Source of the DNA: Lycorma delicatula
Lineage: Eukaryota; Arthropoda; Insecta; Hemiptera; Fulgoridae
Reading direction: 5' to 3'
NCBI RefSeq assembly: GCF_047948215.1
Contig: NC_134456.1
Location: forward strand, 85,698,515 to 85,762,514
Length of the DNA: 64,000 bases
The translations under genes were made by a program, and so were the position numbers. Under the pieces are notes generated by a model. The model was not told the DNA's origin. It worked only from the letters and a program-made list of their open reading frames with translations, and made no database searches. Positions 34,985-44,247 of the stretch are shown piece after piece. Position 1 is the stretch's first letter. Each line of letters opens with the position of its first letter.

Positions 34985-35524
34985 GACATCCTGAACCCTG
35001 TAGGAGAAGACATCCGCCTTGTGACGATCCGGTCGCCAACCAACCACTCCATTCCCAAGCACTCATGAGCGTTACCGGAGGTCGTCTTTTAGACCCTCCG
35101 ATAACACATCACATCAGTTTGGCCTCTGTTAGGTTGTCAGACATATCTGTCAGTGTATTTACACAACTTACTATCGCCTTCATATGGCATCATCCAACTA
35201 CGACCACCTACCATAACTTACAACCTTCAACTATGAAATTAACCGATTCGATTCCCGCACCTTCCTCTGACACCGAAGGTTTCACACAAACAAGCTTCCT
35301 ATATCTAACTACAATTAGACTATGCACTCAGATCATTACTTGATTGAGTCTAAACACCAAATAGTCCAGGCGGTTTCTGTTTTGGGTTGAGCTTTTCCAT
35401 ATGATCGCTAATTTTTGCTTTAATGCCTTCGAAATATTATCAGAAATGATTATTTCGTTATGCGCCCGTTGAAAAAGACGTGCTTAAAATTTTTTAAACA
35501 AAATGTAGAAAAAACGAAAAAATA
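34985..35524. other. GC-richer stretch of unknown origin
   Basis: An open frame of 92 codons at 35065-35343 (serine/threonine-rich) has no similarity I can recognise. It lies between a transposase fragment and MITE-1, so it is probably part of another insertion. Confidence 0.35.
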
Positions 35525-36095
35525 TCCTTTTTTTACTTATGCAAAGAACAAGTAAAGAAAGTATTGTGATCACGAAAAATTTCGGTTTTCAGATTTCAAC
35601 GGAAATATCCATTTTAACCATTCCTTAATCCATTTTAATTAGTTTCGGCGTGATGTCTGTACGTAAGTATGTATCTCGCACAACTCAAATCCGATTAGCC
35701 GTAGGATGTTGAAATTTTGGATTTAAGACTGTTGTAACACCTAATTGTGCACCTCCCCTTTTGATTGCAATCGTTTGAACCAAGAGTGTCCAAAAAAAGC
35801 CCAAAATCCCAAAATATTTGGATTTTGGACTTTCTTAATTCCAGTAATAAACTCTTATGGAGAGCTTTCCAACGCTATGTCATAAGTGGTACTTATTTTC
35901 ATTGGTCCAGAGTTATAGCCAAATAAAATTTTAATTAATGAAATATTTGATCTTGCAAGAGGAAGGCTCATCGGTTCGAATCGGATTTCATCTCCTTTAT
36001 AACTTTTTTTAAAATTTAAATATATTGTGTAAATGTAATTTAAATTTAATAGGCGTACAAGGAAGGGATGCTTTGTCCACTTCAAATTTTTTTCT
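35525..36095 (-). mobile_element. MITE-1, copy 3
   Basis: This is the inverse of copies 1 and 2: GAAAAATTTCGGTTTTCAGA, GGTGTTGAAATTTTGG-like body sequence, GGCTCATCGGTTCGAATCGG and the outer end AATAGGCGTACAAGGAAGGG. It is slightly shorter than copy 1. Confidence 0.75.
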
Positions 36096-36930
36096 CCTAT
36101 TTTCCTAGACTCGATAACTGTTCATTTTAGAGAAAAAATCAAGAGATAAAAAAGTTTTGTTATTACATTTTACACGCATTATCATCGGTTTCAAATCGAA
36201 AAATTTATTATTGATGAATAATAGAAATAACTGTAAAATAAATGAAAAAACGAGATTTTTTGGGAATTTTTATTCGATTACTTATATTATACATAGGACT
36301 AACAGTTTTTTCTCAAAGAACATTTTTATATGATAAAGCAATACGCCAAATTTCAACAAAATGGGTTTGACAGTTTTTGCACAATAATTTTGCAATCCAG
36401 ATTTTTAAAAAAAATGCGATTTTTCTAAATTGTGTAGAGCCTGTGGTGATAAAGTCTCTAGATACTTAAAAATTTAATTGCATTTAAAAAAGCACTCAAA
36501 CTGACAAATGCATTTTGAAAGATTTAAGTTGGTAAATTAGGTAAGCCTACGGAATTTTTCAAACATTTCTTTTATGCATCGAGAGGTAAGTTGGCCTATC
36601 TATCCTTCTTGGCATAATAATGTAATTGGTGCTCAGTCGCAAGAATATCAATGGGCTTAATACCATAAATAACAAGGACCTCCTATCGAGGGAAAACAGC
36701 GTCAATAATTTTATGAATTGGGCATCTGAAAATTAATTTCTGGTCTTCACCCCCCAGTCTGTGGTTGTTATTAATAATGCGTTAAACCACAATTCACTTC
36801 AATAGAAGCCTCCGAATTCAAATTATAGCAAAAGTGACATGATTAATTGGCTACAAAAAGAACAATATTCCGTTTAATAGAGCGATGTTGTACGATATAA
36901 TTAAATCACATAGAAATTCAAAAATAAAGT

Positions 36931-38344
36931 CCATTTTGATGAACTACTAAAAAAAACAGAGGCATCAGGTTCTGCGAGTTCCACCTTAACATCCCGATTT
37001 AAATCTGATCGAGATGGTATAGCCGGATCTGAAAAGATATGTAATAACACATCATTATTAACGTCAGATATTAAAAGATTAGCTAAGGAAAAAATGAATG
37101 AAACGAATAAGGATTATTGCGAACAAGTAAAAACAGTTGAAACTGAGTAAAGAAGGTGGAACCGTTAATCGACGAAATTTCGGATAAATTAACGTATCAT
37201 ATATATCTAGACAGCGATAGGGAAAGAGACTGTTCCTATGTTTTTTTTTGACTAGATATACTAGTGGGCCCTGAAACCTAAAAATATACAAAAACCCCGA
37301 TACCCCATTTTTGAAATTATCACCATACTTTCCCCTTTAATTTAGTCTAGCTATATTTACCTGGAAAATATATATATATATATAAAATAAAAATATTATT
37401 TTGAAAGCTTTTAATTGATTTATGTGATATGATTATGTATTGGGAACTATAAAAATATATCGTATATTACTGTTTATAGAAACAAAGATTTATTATTGTT
37501 GTTGTTATAAGATTATTATTTGCTGGAAGGCATAAATGATACTCAAAAGAAAACAATAAATTTTTTAACTGTAAATATGTACGTTATTCTTCTAATATTG
37601 GAAAACTTGTTAAAATTGCACCTTTTTAAAAGTTAAGGGACTTGTTAAGTTAATACCTTGTTCTCGTAATAAATAACTTTTACGATCCAAGGTATCGCAT
37701 TCAAAAGTTCATACAGAATACGAGCTAAGACGTAAATCATTTATACAATTATTATTAAAATAATAATAAGAATGGTAGGCCTGTGGATGGTGTCTTAATT
37801 CCGAAATTGATTAACTCTGTTCCAAGGTAGTTTTCAGTTATAAATAATTATCAAAATTTGAAAAGGAAATTAAATATTATCATGTGCTGTATCATATTGT
37901 CATGGGTAGTAGATATAACTTCATCTTCTAGGCTTTACTTTTTGTTCCTCTATTTTTTCTTCATTATATTATAGACTTTTACACTTCTGTTAATAATATT
38001 GTTTAATAGTATGCAGTTTAATAGTATTAAATAACTATTAATCTGAAAATTAATGTTCAAGTTAAAACAAATTAATATTAGTAAAATTATTATTAGTTAT
38101 ATGTTTAAATTAATAGAAAATGAACATTGACGAATACTATTTAAGAAAACATTTTTAATTCCCTGAATAAAATAATTTATAAAGAAAATTTGTGATTTAA
38201 TATAAAATCTGATGTTATACGTTTTACATTCAATATATCCGAATCTTTTCCGGAGATACACGCTATTCCTACAACAGTTTCCTTAGAATGCTTCCATATT
38301 ACAAGAACTTTATAACAGTTAACGTGATCTTTAAATATATATTT
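36931..38344. other. AT-rich DNA, no gene seen
   Basis: A short (TA)n run lies near 37366-37382. An AAG-rich patch at 36900-37150 gives no recognisable protein. Confidence 0.5.
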
Positions 38345-38717
38345 TTTTTTTTTTCAATCATTTGAGTGGTCTGATGCAGCTATCCAAGCTTACCTATCTA
38401 GTGTTAGTCGTTTAATTTCGGTATACCCCCTACATCCTACATCCCTAACAATTTGTTTTCCATATTCCAAACGTTTACTGCCTGCAACATTTTTCCCATC
38501 TATCTGTCCCTCCAATATCAAAACGACTATTCCAGGGTGCCGCAAGATGTGACCTATAAGACTGTCTCTTCTTTTAGCTAGATTTTCCAAATAATTCTTT
38601 CTTCATCAATTTGCCTCAACATCTCTTCATTTGTCAATTTATCCACCCATCTGATTTTTAACATTTTCCTGTAGCACCACGTCTCAAAAGCTTCTAATCT
38701 TTTTTTCTTAGGTATTC

Positions 38718-39252
38718 TCTCTTTTTTCTGTTTAGCCTCCGGAACTACCGTAAGGTATTACTTCAGAGGATGAATGAGGATGATATGTATGAATGTAAAT
38801 GAATTGTAATCTTGTATAGTGTCAGATTGACCATTCGTAACCCACCGGGTTGGTCTAGTGGTGAGCGTGTCTTCCCAAATCAGCCGATTTGGAAGTCGAG
38901 ATTTCCAGCGTTCAAGTCCTAGTAAAGTCAGTTATTTTTACACGGATTTTGGTGTCCACGACACTGGTGTCGTGGATACCAGTGTTCATTGGTGGTTGGG
39001 TTTCAATTAACCACACATCTCAGGAATAGTCGAACTGAGTCTGTACAAGACTACACCATTTATAATCATACATATCCTCATTCATCCTCTGAAGTATTAT
39101 CTGAAAGGTAATTACCGAAAGCTAAATAGGAAAATCAAAAGATTGATCATTCGTGAGATGTATGGTAAACTGAAACCCAACCACCAAAGAACACCGGTAT
39201 CCACGATCTAGTAATCAAGTCCGTTTAAAAGTAACTGCCTTTACTAGGATTC
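38718..39252 (-). mobile_element. SINE-A (outer), interrupted by another SINE-A
   Basis: The outer copy is minus-strand, in two pieces (38718-38838 and 39140-39252). Its target duplication in LINE-J is TTCTTAGGTATTC (38705-38717) versus TTCTCAGGTAGTC (39253-39265), two mismatches. Confidence 0.85.
38839..39139 (+). mobile_element. SINE-A (inner), full-length
   Basis: This complete plus-strand copy starts AACCCACCGGGTTGGTCTAG (A box) and has the B-box region GCGTTCAAGTCC. A small local duplication (GTGTCCACGACACTGGTGTC) is followed by the normal body and tail. The flanks AGATTGACCATTCGT (38824-38838) and AGATTGATCATTCGT (39140-39154) are its target duplication in the outer SINE. Confidence 0.92.
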
Positions 39253-39345
39253 TTCTCAGGTAGTCCGATCGTCCAAATTTCACTTCCATATAAGCTACGC
39301 TCCAAACATATACTTTCAAAACGTTTACCTGACGTTTAAATTAAT

Positions 39346-41172
39346 ATTACAAGGAAAAATAAAAAGTCTACTGATACAAGCAAATTTCATTTCATAAAAA
39401 ATTACAAAATAATTCATTTACCGATACCTGCTGTATAATAAATAAAAGCAATCGTTTTTAAACATTAAATTACTTTTAACAAAAACATTTTTTAATTAAT
39501 GCTTTTTTCAAAAGTCCAAAATATATATCAAGGACTTTAATGATTCAATGAATAGAGTAATTTTAAATAATAGTATGAAATTTGTGACTTAACTTCTAAT
39601 AGTTTAGCAAGTTCTGTCTAGTTTTTTTATCAAAATACCTTTCGTTCTATAATAAATTATATAAATAATAAATAAGGAAAAACCATAAAAGTAATCGCAA
39701 TGTTAAAATTTATTGCGCTTATTAAAGCAAATATTTTAAGGTCAGTGCAAACGGCGGGAAAGTACAACAAAATTGTTGAATGAAGATTTATTTTAAAACA
39801 TAAAGTAGACATCGCTGTCGGTAATTTAACGAACTGAAAGGTTTAATCCTTGTAAAGATTGAAAACACTAGAAACCTTTCTAAGAAATAATTATTTATGT
39901 TTTATATGTTAAATTTAGAATATCGCTTATGTTGAGTGCAGGTTATCATTATTTGTAATTTATTAAAAAGTTTGATAGATACTATAAATTTATTATTATG
40001 TAATCTTTTCTTTTTATACTTGAAGATAAAATCAAATAACGCAATACAACTGATAATTTTATTTTATATAAATAAGTTTTAAAAGTATTCTGGTGAAATA
40101 AATACTTATCCAAGAAATTTTTTAAGCAATAAATAAAAAATAGACCTCGTTCAACGGACAAAACGCAAATGTTTTTAATAAGTACAACATTGCACAACAC
40201 AATTTTAATCTACTTTACTTTTTATAAGCTTTTATTTAACTTACTTTAGTTATAATCAAATCTTACAACTGCTATATCTTTTGATCTATCGTATGAAAAT
40301 CAATGAAATTTGATACACGTTTGTAACTTCGATGACAATACAGCACTACGGTGTCGGAATTTGCTATGTCCCACCCCCACGCGCTAACCCTATCATGCAT
40401 TTAGTAGATAATTTTCATTTCTCATAAACTATCGTATGAAAATGATTGAAATTTGGTACACGTATGTAACTTCGATGTATAAAAATAAATACTTTTACTT
40501 TTTAGTCTTAATAAAAAAACAAACTTGAAAAAACAATAATATTCAGATATAAATATTATTAAGAATATTTTTTTTGATGTAAAAAGTTTATTGTTCATTA
40601 ACACTAAAAAGTAAAAAATAAAAAAAATTACAAAAATATATTTGATTACATATAAAAAATAATTTTTTTAAAAAAGCTTTTATTTAACTAATATTAACAT
40701 AAGAATTAAATCAAATTGAGAATTTTAAACAAAAAAATATAATATATTAACAAATATAAAAATGCACTGAAAAGTAAAAAATAAATTATATAAATATCAA
40801 ATAAATAACCAATAAATAAAAAAATAAATAAATGTAATAATTATTAAATTTTAAAATTAAAATTAATGAAAACATTTAGTTAAATAAAAGCGTGGCGCAG
40901 TTTTTATAATAATCTTTTAGAGGTTGTTTAGTATATGTATATACTTTATTTATCTGTAATAAAATAACTCAAGTTTTAATTCTTTGATGTTTCAAATTTG
41001 CACCGAGCTGATCTTTAAGGGTTAATAAGATTAAAAATAAAAATTAAATTTAGAAATCTTGCACAAAGTTATTACATTTTGACGGTAATTTGAAAAATTA
41101 TTAATTATTATCTATATTATAATTGTAATCGTAATTATGAATTCGTTAAATAAAAATTCATAATTAATTAAA
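39346..41172. other. AT-rich DNA, with a ~165 bp spaced duplication
   Basis: There is no gene. Two similar segments, CTATCGTATGAAAATCAATG at about 40287 and CTATCGTATGAAAATGATTG at about 40428, each continue into ACACGT-TGTAACTTCGATG. They form a diverged direct duplication. Confidence 0.55.
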
Positions 41173-41466
41173 ATGAAACTTTTAGCGGAAAGAGTGCGTT
41201 CAATTTGGCTTAGATTACAAGCAGAATTCGAAGATGAACTTCAACTATGTGAGAACACGTACAAAGAAAGCGAGCCGGCGCATTTTCCCAGATTGTTACT
41301 TGCAGCTAGTCAGTCTCAACTGGAGAGGTTCCAGCAGACCTTTCCGCCTCTTCGCGTCGTTATTGAAAATGAAAATGAAGATAATTGTTGTAAAAATAAC
41401 TTTTTTGCTCACTTTAAATTCTTTTTTAAATCTTACGAATTTCTAACATTTTTAATTAAAATATAA
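41173..41466 (+). CDS. hypothetical open frame, possible host exon
   Basis: A 97-codon frame begins MKLLAERVRSIWLRLQAEFE and includes DELQLCENTYKESEPAHFPR then LLLAASQSQLERFQQTFPPL. The middle, 41185-41385, is markedly GC-richer and more protein-like than its surroundings: amphipathic, charged, with a leucine-rich helix. The end (NNFFAHFKFFFKSYEFLTFL) looks like AT-rich non-coding translation. It could be an internal exon, since TTTTAG at 41179-41184 is a plausible acceptor. I do not recognise the family, and no good donor site stands out. A chance frame or an old retrogene piece remains possible. Confidence 0.3.
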   Translation: MKLLAERVRSIWLRLQAEFEDELQLCENTYKESEPAHFPRLLLAASQSQLERFQQTFPPLRVVIENENEDNCCKNNFFAHFKFFFKSYEFLTFLIKI

Positions 41467-41541
41467 AATCGAGTAAAACTGTTTTTTAACTAAAAATAGC
41501 TTAAATCATTTGATAAAAAACGTGTTGATATCATAAATACT

Positions 41542-41892
41542 CCTCTCACTTTTTCTGTTTACCCACCGGAACCAACGTAAGGTATTAATTTCAGTCATCC
41601 TCTTAAGTATTATCTGAGATAATCACCGGAGGCTAAACAGGAAAAAGAAAGAATGAATGAGGATCATATGTATGAATATAAATAAACTGTAGTCTTGTAC
41701 GGTCTCAGGTTGACCATTCCTGAAATGTATGGTTAATTGAAACAAAATCACCAAAGAACATCGATATCCACGATCTAGTATTCAAATTTGTATAAAAGTA
41801 ACTGCCTATCCTAGGATTTGAACCTTAGAACTCTTGACTTCGAAATAAGCCGATTTGCGATGACGAATTTAACCACTAGACCAACCCAGTGG
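41542..41892 (-). mobile_element. SINE-A, full-length with inverted internal piece, 18 bp target duplication
   Basis: The flanks GTTGATATCATAAATACT occur at 41524-41541 and 41893-41910 without mismatch. Near the tail, a plus-strand SINE-A end (CACCGGAGGCTAAACAGG, about 41590-41652) is embedded within the minus-strand copy. The head shows CCACTAGACCAACCCAGTGG. Confidence 0.92.
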
Positions 41893-41910
41893 GTTGATAT
41901 CATAAATACT

Positions 41911-42239
41911 GTTATTTTTCACTGCGACATAAGATGAAATTGTAAATGATAATAACCTATGGTAGTCGATTTAAGAGAGGAAGCATCCTCAGAGGTAATA
42001 GTCTATCACATCTAGGCCGTAGATAGCTGGCCTAATTTTTTTTTCTTGGGCAAAAATCGCTTTCGCGTTATTATCGCCCGGGTTAGACATTTCTTCTCGG
42101 ATATTAAAATATTAAATAAAATAGCAAAATAGGGTTAAAACTATGATGAAAACCAATATAATAATAGAAATAAAGCTGAAACAGTAAAAAAAAAAACTGC
42201 AACAATTAGGATAATACATGAAGCGTGAATAATCAAATA
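41911..42239. other. spacer, nothing recognised
   Basis: No supported feature. Confidence 0.5.
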
Positions 42240-42486
42240 ATATAGAAAATTTGACAGTTAAATCTTATTAAGTAAATTAATTCTTTTTAGAAGTAGTAAT
42301 ACCCTGGTTAGTACATTCTTGTCATTTCCTAGGACGCGCCGTGTGTCCCTCCCCAATTGAAATTTACGACGTAAGGCCGAGTAGCATATATAGTCCATAA
42401 GGATGCGGTGTACAGTCAAGCGGCAGTCGCGGCGTACCCACAGTGGTGCGCTTTCCGCTGACATCAGGTGTCCGTGAATAGCTTTG
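42240..42486 (-). pseudogene. I-like LINE ORF2, last ~75 codons
   Basis: The minus strand reads RLRLGLTKAIHGHLMSAESA, then RLTVHRILMDYICYSALRRK and NVLTRVLLLLKRINLLNKI. This is the C-terminal CCHC-like tail (x..C..LTVxHILxxC.xY) that follows RNase H in I-like arthropod LINEs. One cysteine of the motif is replaced by arginine and another by tyrosine. Only this end survives. Confidence 0.65.
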
Positions 42487-42985
42487 GTAAGTCCTAATCG
42501 AAGTCGACATGACTGTGGGGAGCAGGATACGGCGGAACACATAGTCGTTTTCTGCACGAGATGGAGAGACTTGAGGGCCGCCATGATGGATCACGGCCCA
42601 GTAAGTGTGGATAAGTATGATGCTGGGTGATAGAGCTTGGACGAGAGTAGCAATTGAGGTGTCAACCATAATTCGAAACAAGGGTGGAGGAAAAGGGCAG
42701 GCAGGCTGGAAGTCTGTAGTTAACCTGAGGCGGAGCGATCGATGCCGGATGTCTGTGGGCGGCGTGGGCTCCTCAGAGTCGTCGTTCACCGATGATCCAA
42801 TGGGAACGTCGCACTGGCTATTCTAATTCGGTGACAAGAGCGCCCGGGTGATTGCGCAGGGGCTGCGTACATACCATGTGGATTAGGTCTGGCCCCTATG
42901 TGACTAGACGGGGAGGTTTTTTAGCGGGTGAGAGCCCCACACTTGCCAGAACGGGCGGCGGCTGGCAGATTTATGAGATTAACAA
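42487..42985 (+). pseudogene. R1-like LINE ORF2 C-terminus and 3' end
   Basis: The plus strand reads DCGEQDTAEHIVVFCTRWRD, a C..C..H..C motif of R1/LOA-like ORF2, then LRAAMMDHGPVSVDKY and RAWTRVAIEVSTIIRNKGGG to a stop at 42825. A GC-rich 3' untranslated region follows, with GGGGAGGTTTTTTAGCGGGT and AGAACGGGCGGCGGCTGG. It abuts the minus-strand fragment at about 42486, making a convergent or back-to-back junction of two truncated LINEs. Confidence 0.7.
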
Positions 42986-43677
42986 AAGTTACAGATTTCT
43001 TTGTGTCGCATAAATAGAAGTTAATAATAATTAAACTATTCCGTTTAGTGAAGTCCTGGTTAAAAATGTTAATTAAGAAGTTACAATGTAAAATATTCAG
43101 TTTTTATTATTGGATTAATTGGTGAATAATCAGAAATGAAAAAAAAACCATCATACAGGAAAAGAGAGATAAGATGACGAAATATATCTCAAAAAAATGA
43201 AGAAAATGTTAAAACCAAAGAAAAAAAATGCGGTAAACAAAGAAAAAAATATAAACATTAAGAAAATATGATAAATATAAAGAGGAAGAAACAATAAAAA
43301 CATTAAGACAGGATGATGGTTTCAAAGAGAGAGAAGATTTGAAAACTACAGAACGTGTACACAAATTAAGATCATAAGAATTATATCAAACCAAACAACG
43401 ATTAATGATTGGCACCAAAAATAAGTAAACGAAGTAATGATCAAATCCGACTTAAGGAGAATATTGTCCGACAATATCAGAGGAGTAATGGACTAAAAGA
43501 TAAGAATTTTTTGCAATTTATTAAAGATCAGGCGTGTATGCTTCAGTGTATATGTTGTACTTGTAAGGCTCTATTTTTCAGTCACTCTGTAGTTAACTTT
43601 AATGTAGATAAAATTAAACAGAAATTACAGAACAATTAAATACAATTAAACAAAAATTAAACTGGAAAATCCCAAAA
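42986..43677 (+). other. lysine-rich remnant, possibly Helitron-like N-terminus
   Basis: Frames at 43130-43640 encode lysine-rich sequence and then SNGLKDKNFLQFIKDQACML followed by QCICCTCKALFFSHSVVNFN. A cysteine pair after an FxxxIK segment resembles the N-terminal part of arthropod Helitron proteins. Stops interrupt it and no helicase follows. The tandem retrotransposon array begins at its right edge. Confidence 0.25.
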
Positions 43678-43701
43678 TAATAATAATAATAATAATAATA
43701 A
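43678..43701 (+). repeat. (TAA)8 at the left edge of the array
   Basis: Eight TAA units, then a T and the first base of element A. This is the shortest of the five TAA arrays and the boundary with unrelated DNA. Confidence 0.95.
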
Positions 43702-43702
43702 T

Positions 43703-43807
43703 GCCCTGAGGTAGATAATCCCCACGTCCGGAACACAACATCTATGTTCCACGTCCAGGGCGGCAACAGCTGTACCTTTGTACATCACATATAGCTGGCT
43801 AACGGGG
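43703..43807 (+). ncRNA. HDV-like ribozyme, element A
   Basis: Numbering from G43703: P1 is 1-6 (GCCCTG) with 54-59 (CAGGGC). P2 is 18-21 (CCCC) with 102-105 (GGGG). P3 is 22-25 with 49-52 (ACGT/ACGT). C26-C27 could pair with G60-G61 as P1.1. P4 is 65-69 (CAGCT) with 91-95 (AGCTG). The strand joining P4 to P2 is GCTAAC (96-101), so C97 would be the catalytic cytosine. GGCAACA follows P1 as in hepatitis delta RNA. An extra stem (28-33/43-48) lies within the P3 loop. P1 has 6 pairs and P2 only 4, shorter than usual. Cleavage would fall between T43702 and G43703. Confidence 0.65.
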
Positions 43808-44061
43808 TTCCGAGTAAATTCCTCGGTTATGCATTGTTGAGTTTGACCTGGTTCCAACTTCAGGTCACTAAACGGACTGGATTTTTGGCTACCTGCAGGA
43901 AATGGAGTAACATATGATTTTGGAAATGGATTCATACCATTCTTAGAGCTGGCGATGTGGCGGCCAGGGTCAATGTTATTGCAGGTGTAACGGAGACCCT
44001 TCCGTTGTCCACATGCCCCCTGCGATGGCAAGCATGTAGTTAAGGTGCCCATGTTCGGAGC

Positions 44062-44247
44062 ATGGGAGCCCTGAAAGCTTCGGTGTGTAGGGGCCTGGAG
44101 TCAGTGCAGAGACTGCGCATCCGCTCTCTGCCAGGACATATGCCGGTTCCACCGGAGTACCGGATAGGACCTCCAAGGTTAGTAGCCCTGGAGTGGGGGT
44201 GTACCCCGGCGGCTAGCCTTGCTACAGAAGGGATCCACTGTTCATGA
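44062..44247 (+). CDS. upstream ORF overlapping ORF1 start (ATGA)
   Basis: A 61-codon frame in the leader begins MGALKASVCRGLESVQRLRI and ends TPAASLATEGIHCS. Its TGA overlaps the ORF1 ATG as ATGA, at 44244-44247. Equivalent frames with the same overlap exist in C and D; in B a one-base deletion removes it. The DNA here is far more conserved between A and C than ORF1 is. The product may be unimportant, and the arrangement could serve termination-reinitiation onto ORF1. Confidence 0.4.
   Translation: MGALKASVCRGLESVQRLRIRSLPGHMPVPPEYRIGPPRLVALEWGCTPAASLATEGIHCS

Larger units (their letters stand above)
32990..36930 (+). pseudogene. Tc1-like DDE transposase relic split by insertions
   Basis: Three pieces of one transposase lie in order on the plus strand. 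The first, 33029-33190, starts MAEFKPIVKKKMFRSQVREI. The second, about 34400-34980, carries NYLKNFKRIFDVKV, ELGFKWCKTDDNN in mixed frames, and the LNESYILTSHATKKS region around the first catalytic residue. The third, about 36640-36900, carries LLSRENSVNNFMNWASEN and then SVVVINNALNHNSL, where the usual VIDNA is VINNA, so the second catalytic aspartate is lost. The first gap holds a LINE-R fragment (33195-34395) and the second holds MITE-1 (35525-36095) plus unidentified DNA. Confidence 0.55.
38345..39345 (-). pseudogene. LINE-J fragment split by two nested SINEs
   Basis: The pieces 38345-38717 and 39253-39345 match the C-terminal coding part and 3' end of the LINE-J copy at 26385-27352. The minus strand at 38390-38590 reads RRDSLIGHILRHPGIVVLIL and then GKQIVRDVGCRGYTEIKRLT. 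A poly-T run at 38341-38355 marks its poly-A tail. It has a frameshift near 38590 and is 5'-truncated. Confidence 0.85.

Noticed and set aside
35065..35343. 92-codon serine/threonine-rich frame as a gene
   Set aside because: No recognisable domain, no neighbouring exon signals, and it sits between transposon fragments; reported only as unknown DNA.
42605..42826. 73-codon frame as an independent gene
   Set aside because: It is the C-terminal end of the R1-like LINE fragment at 42487-42985.
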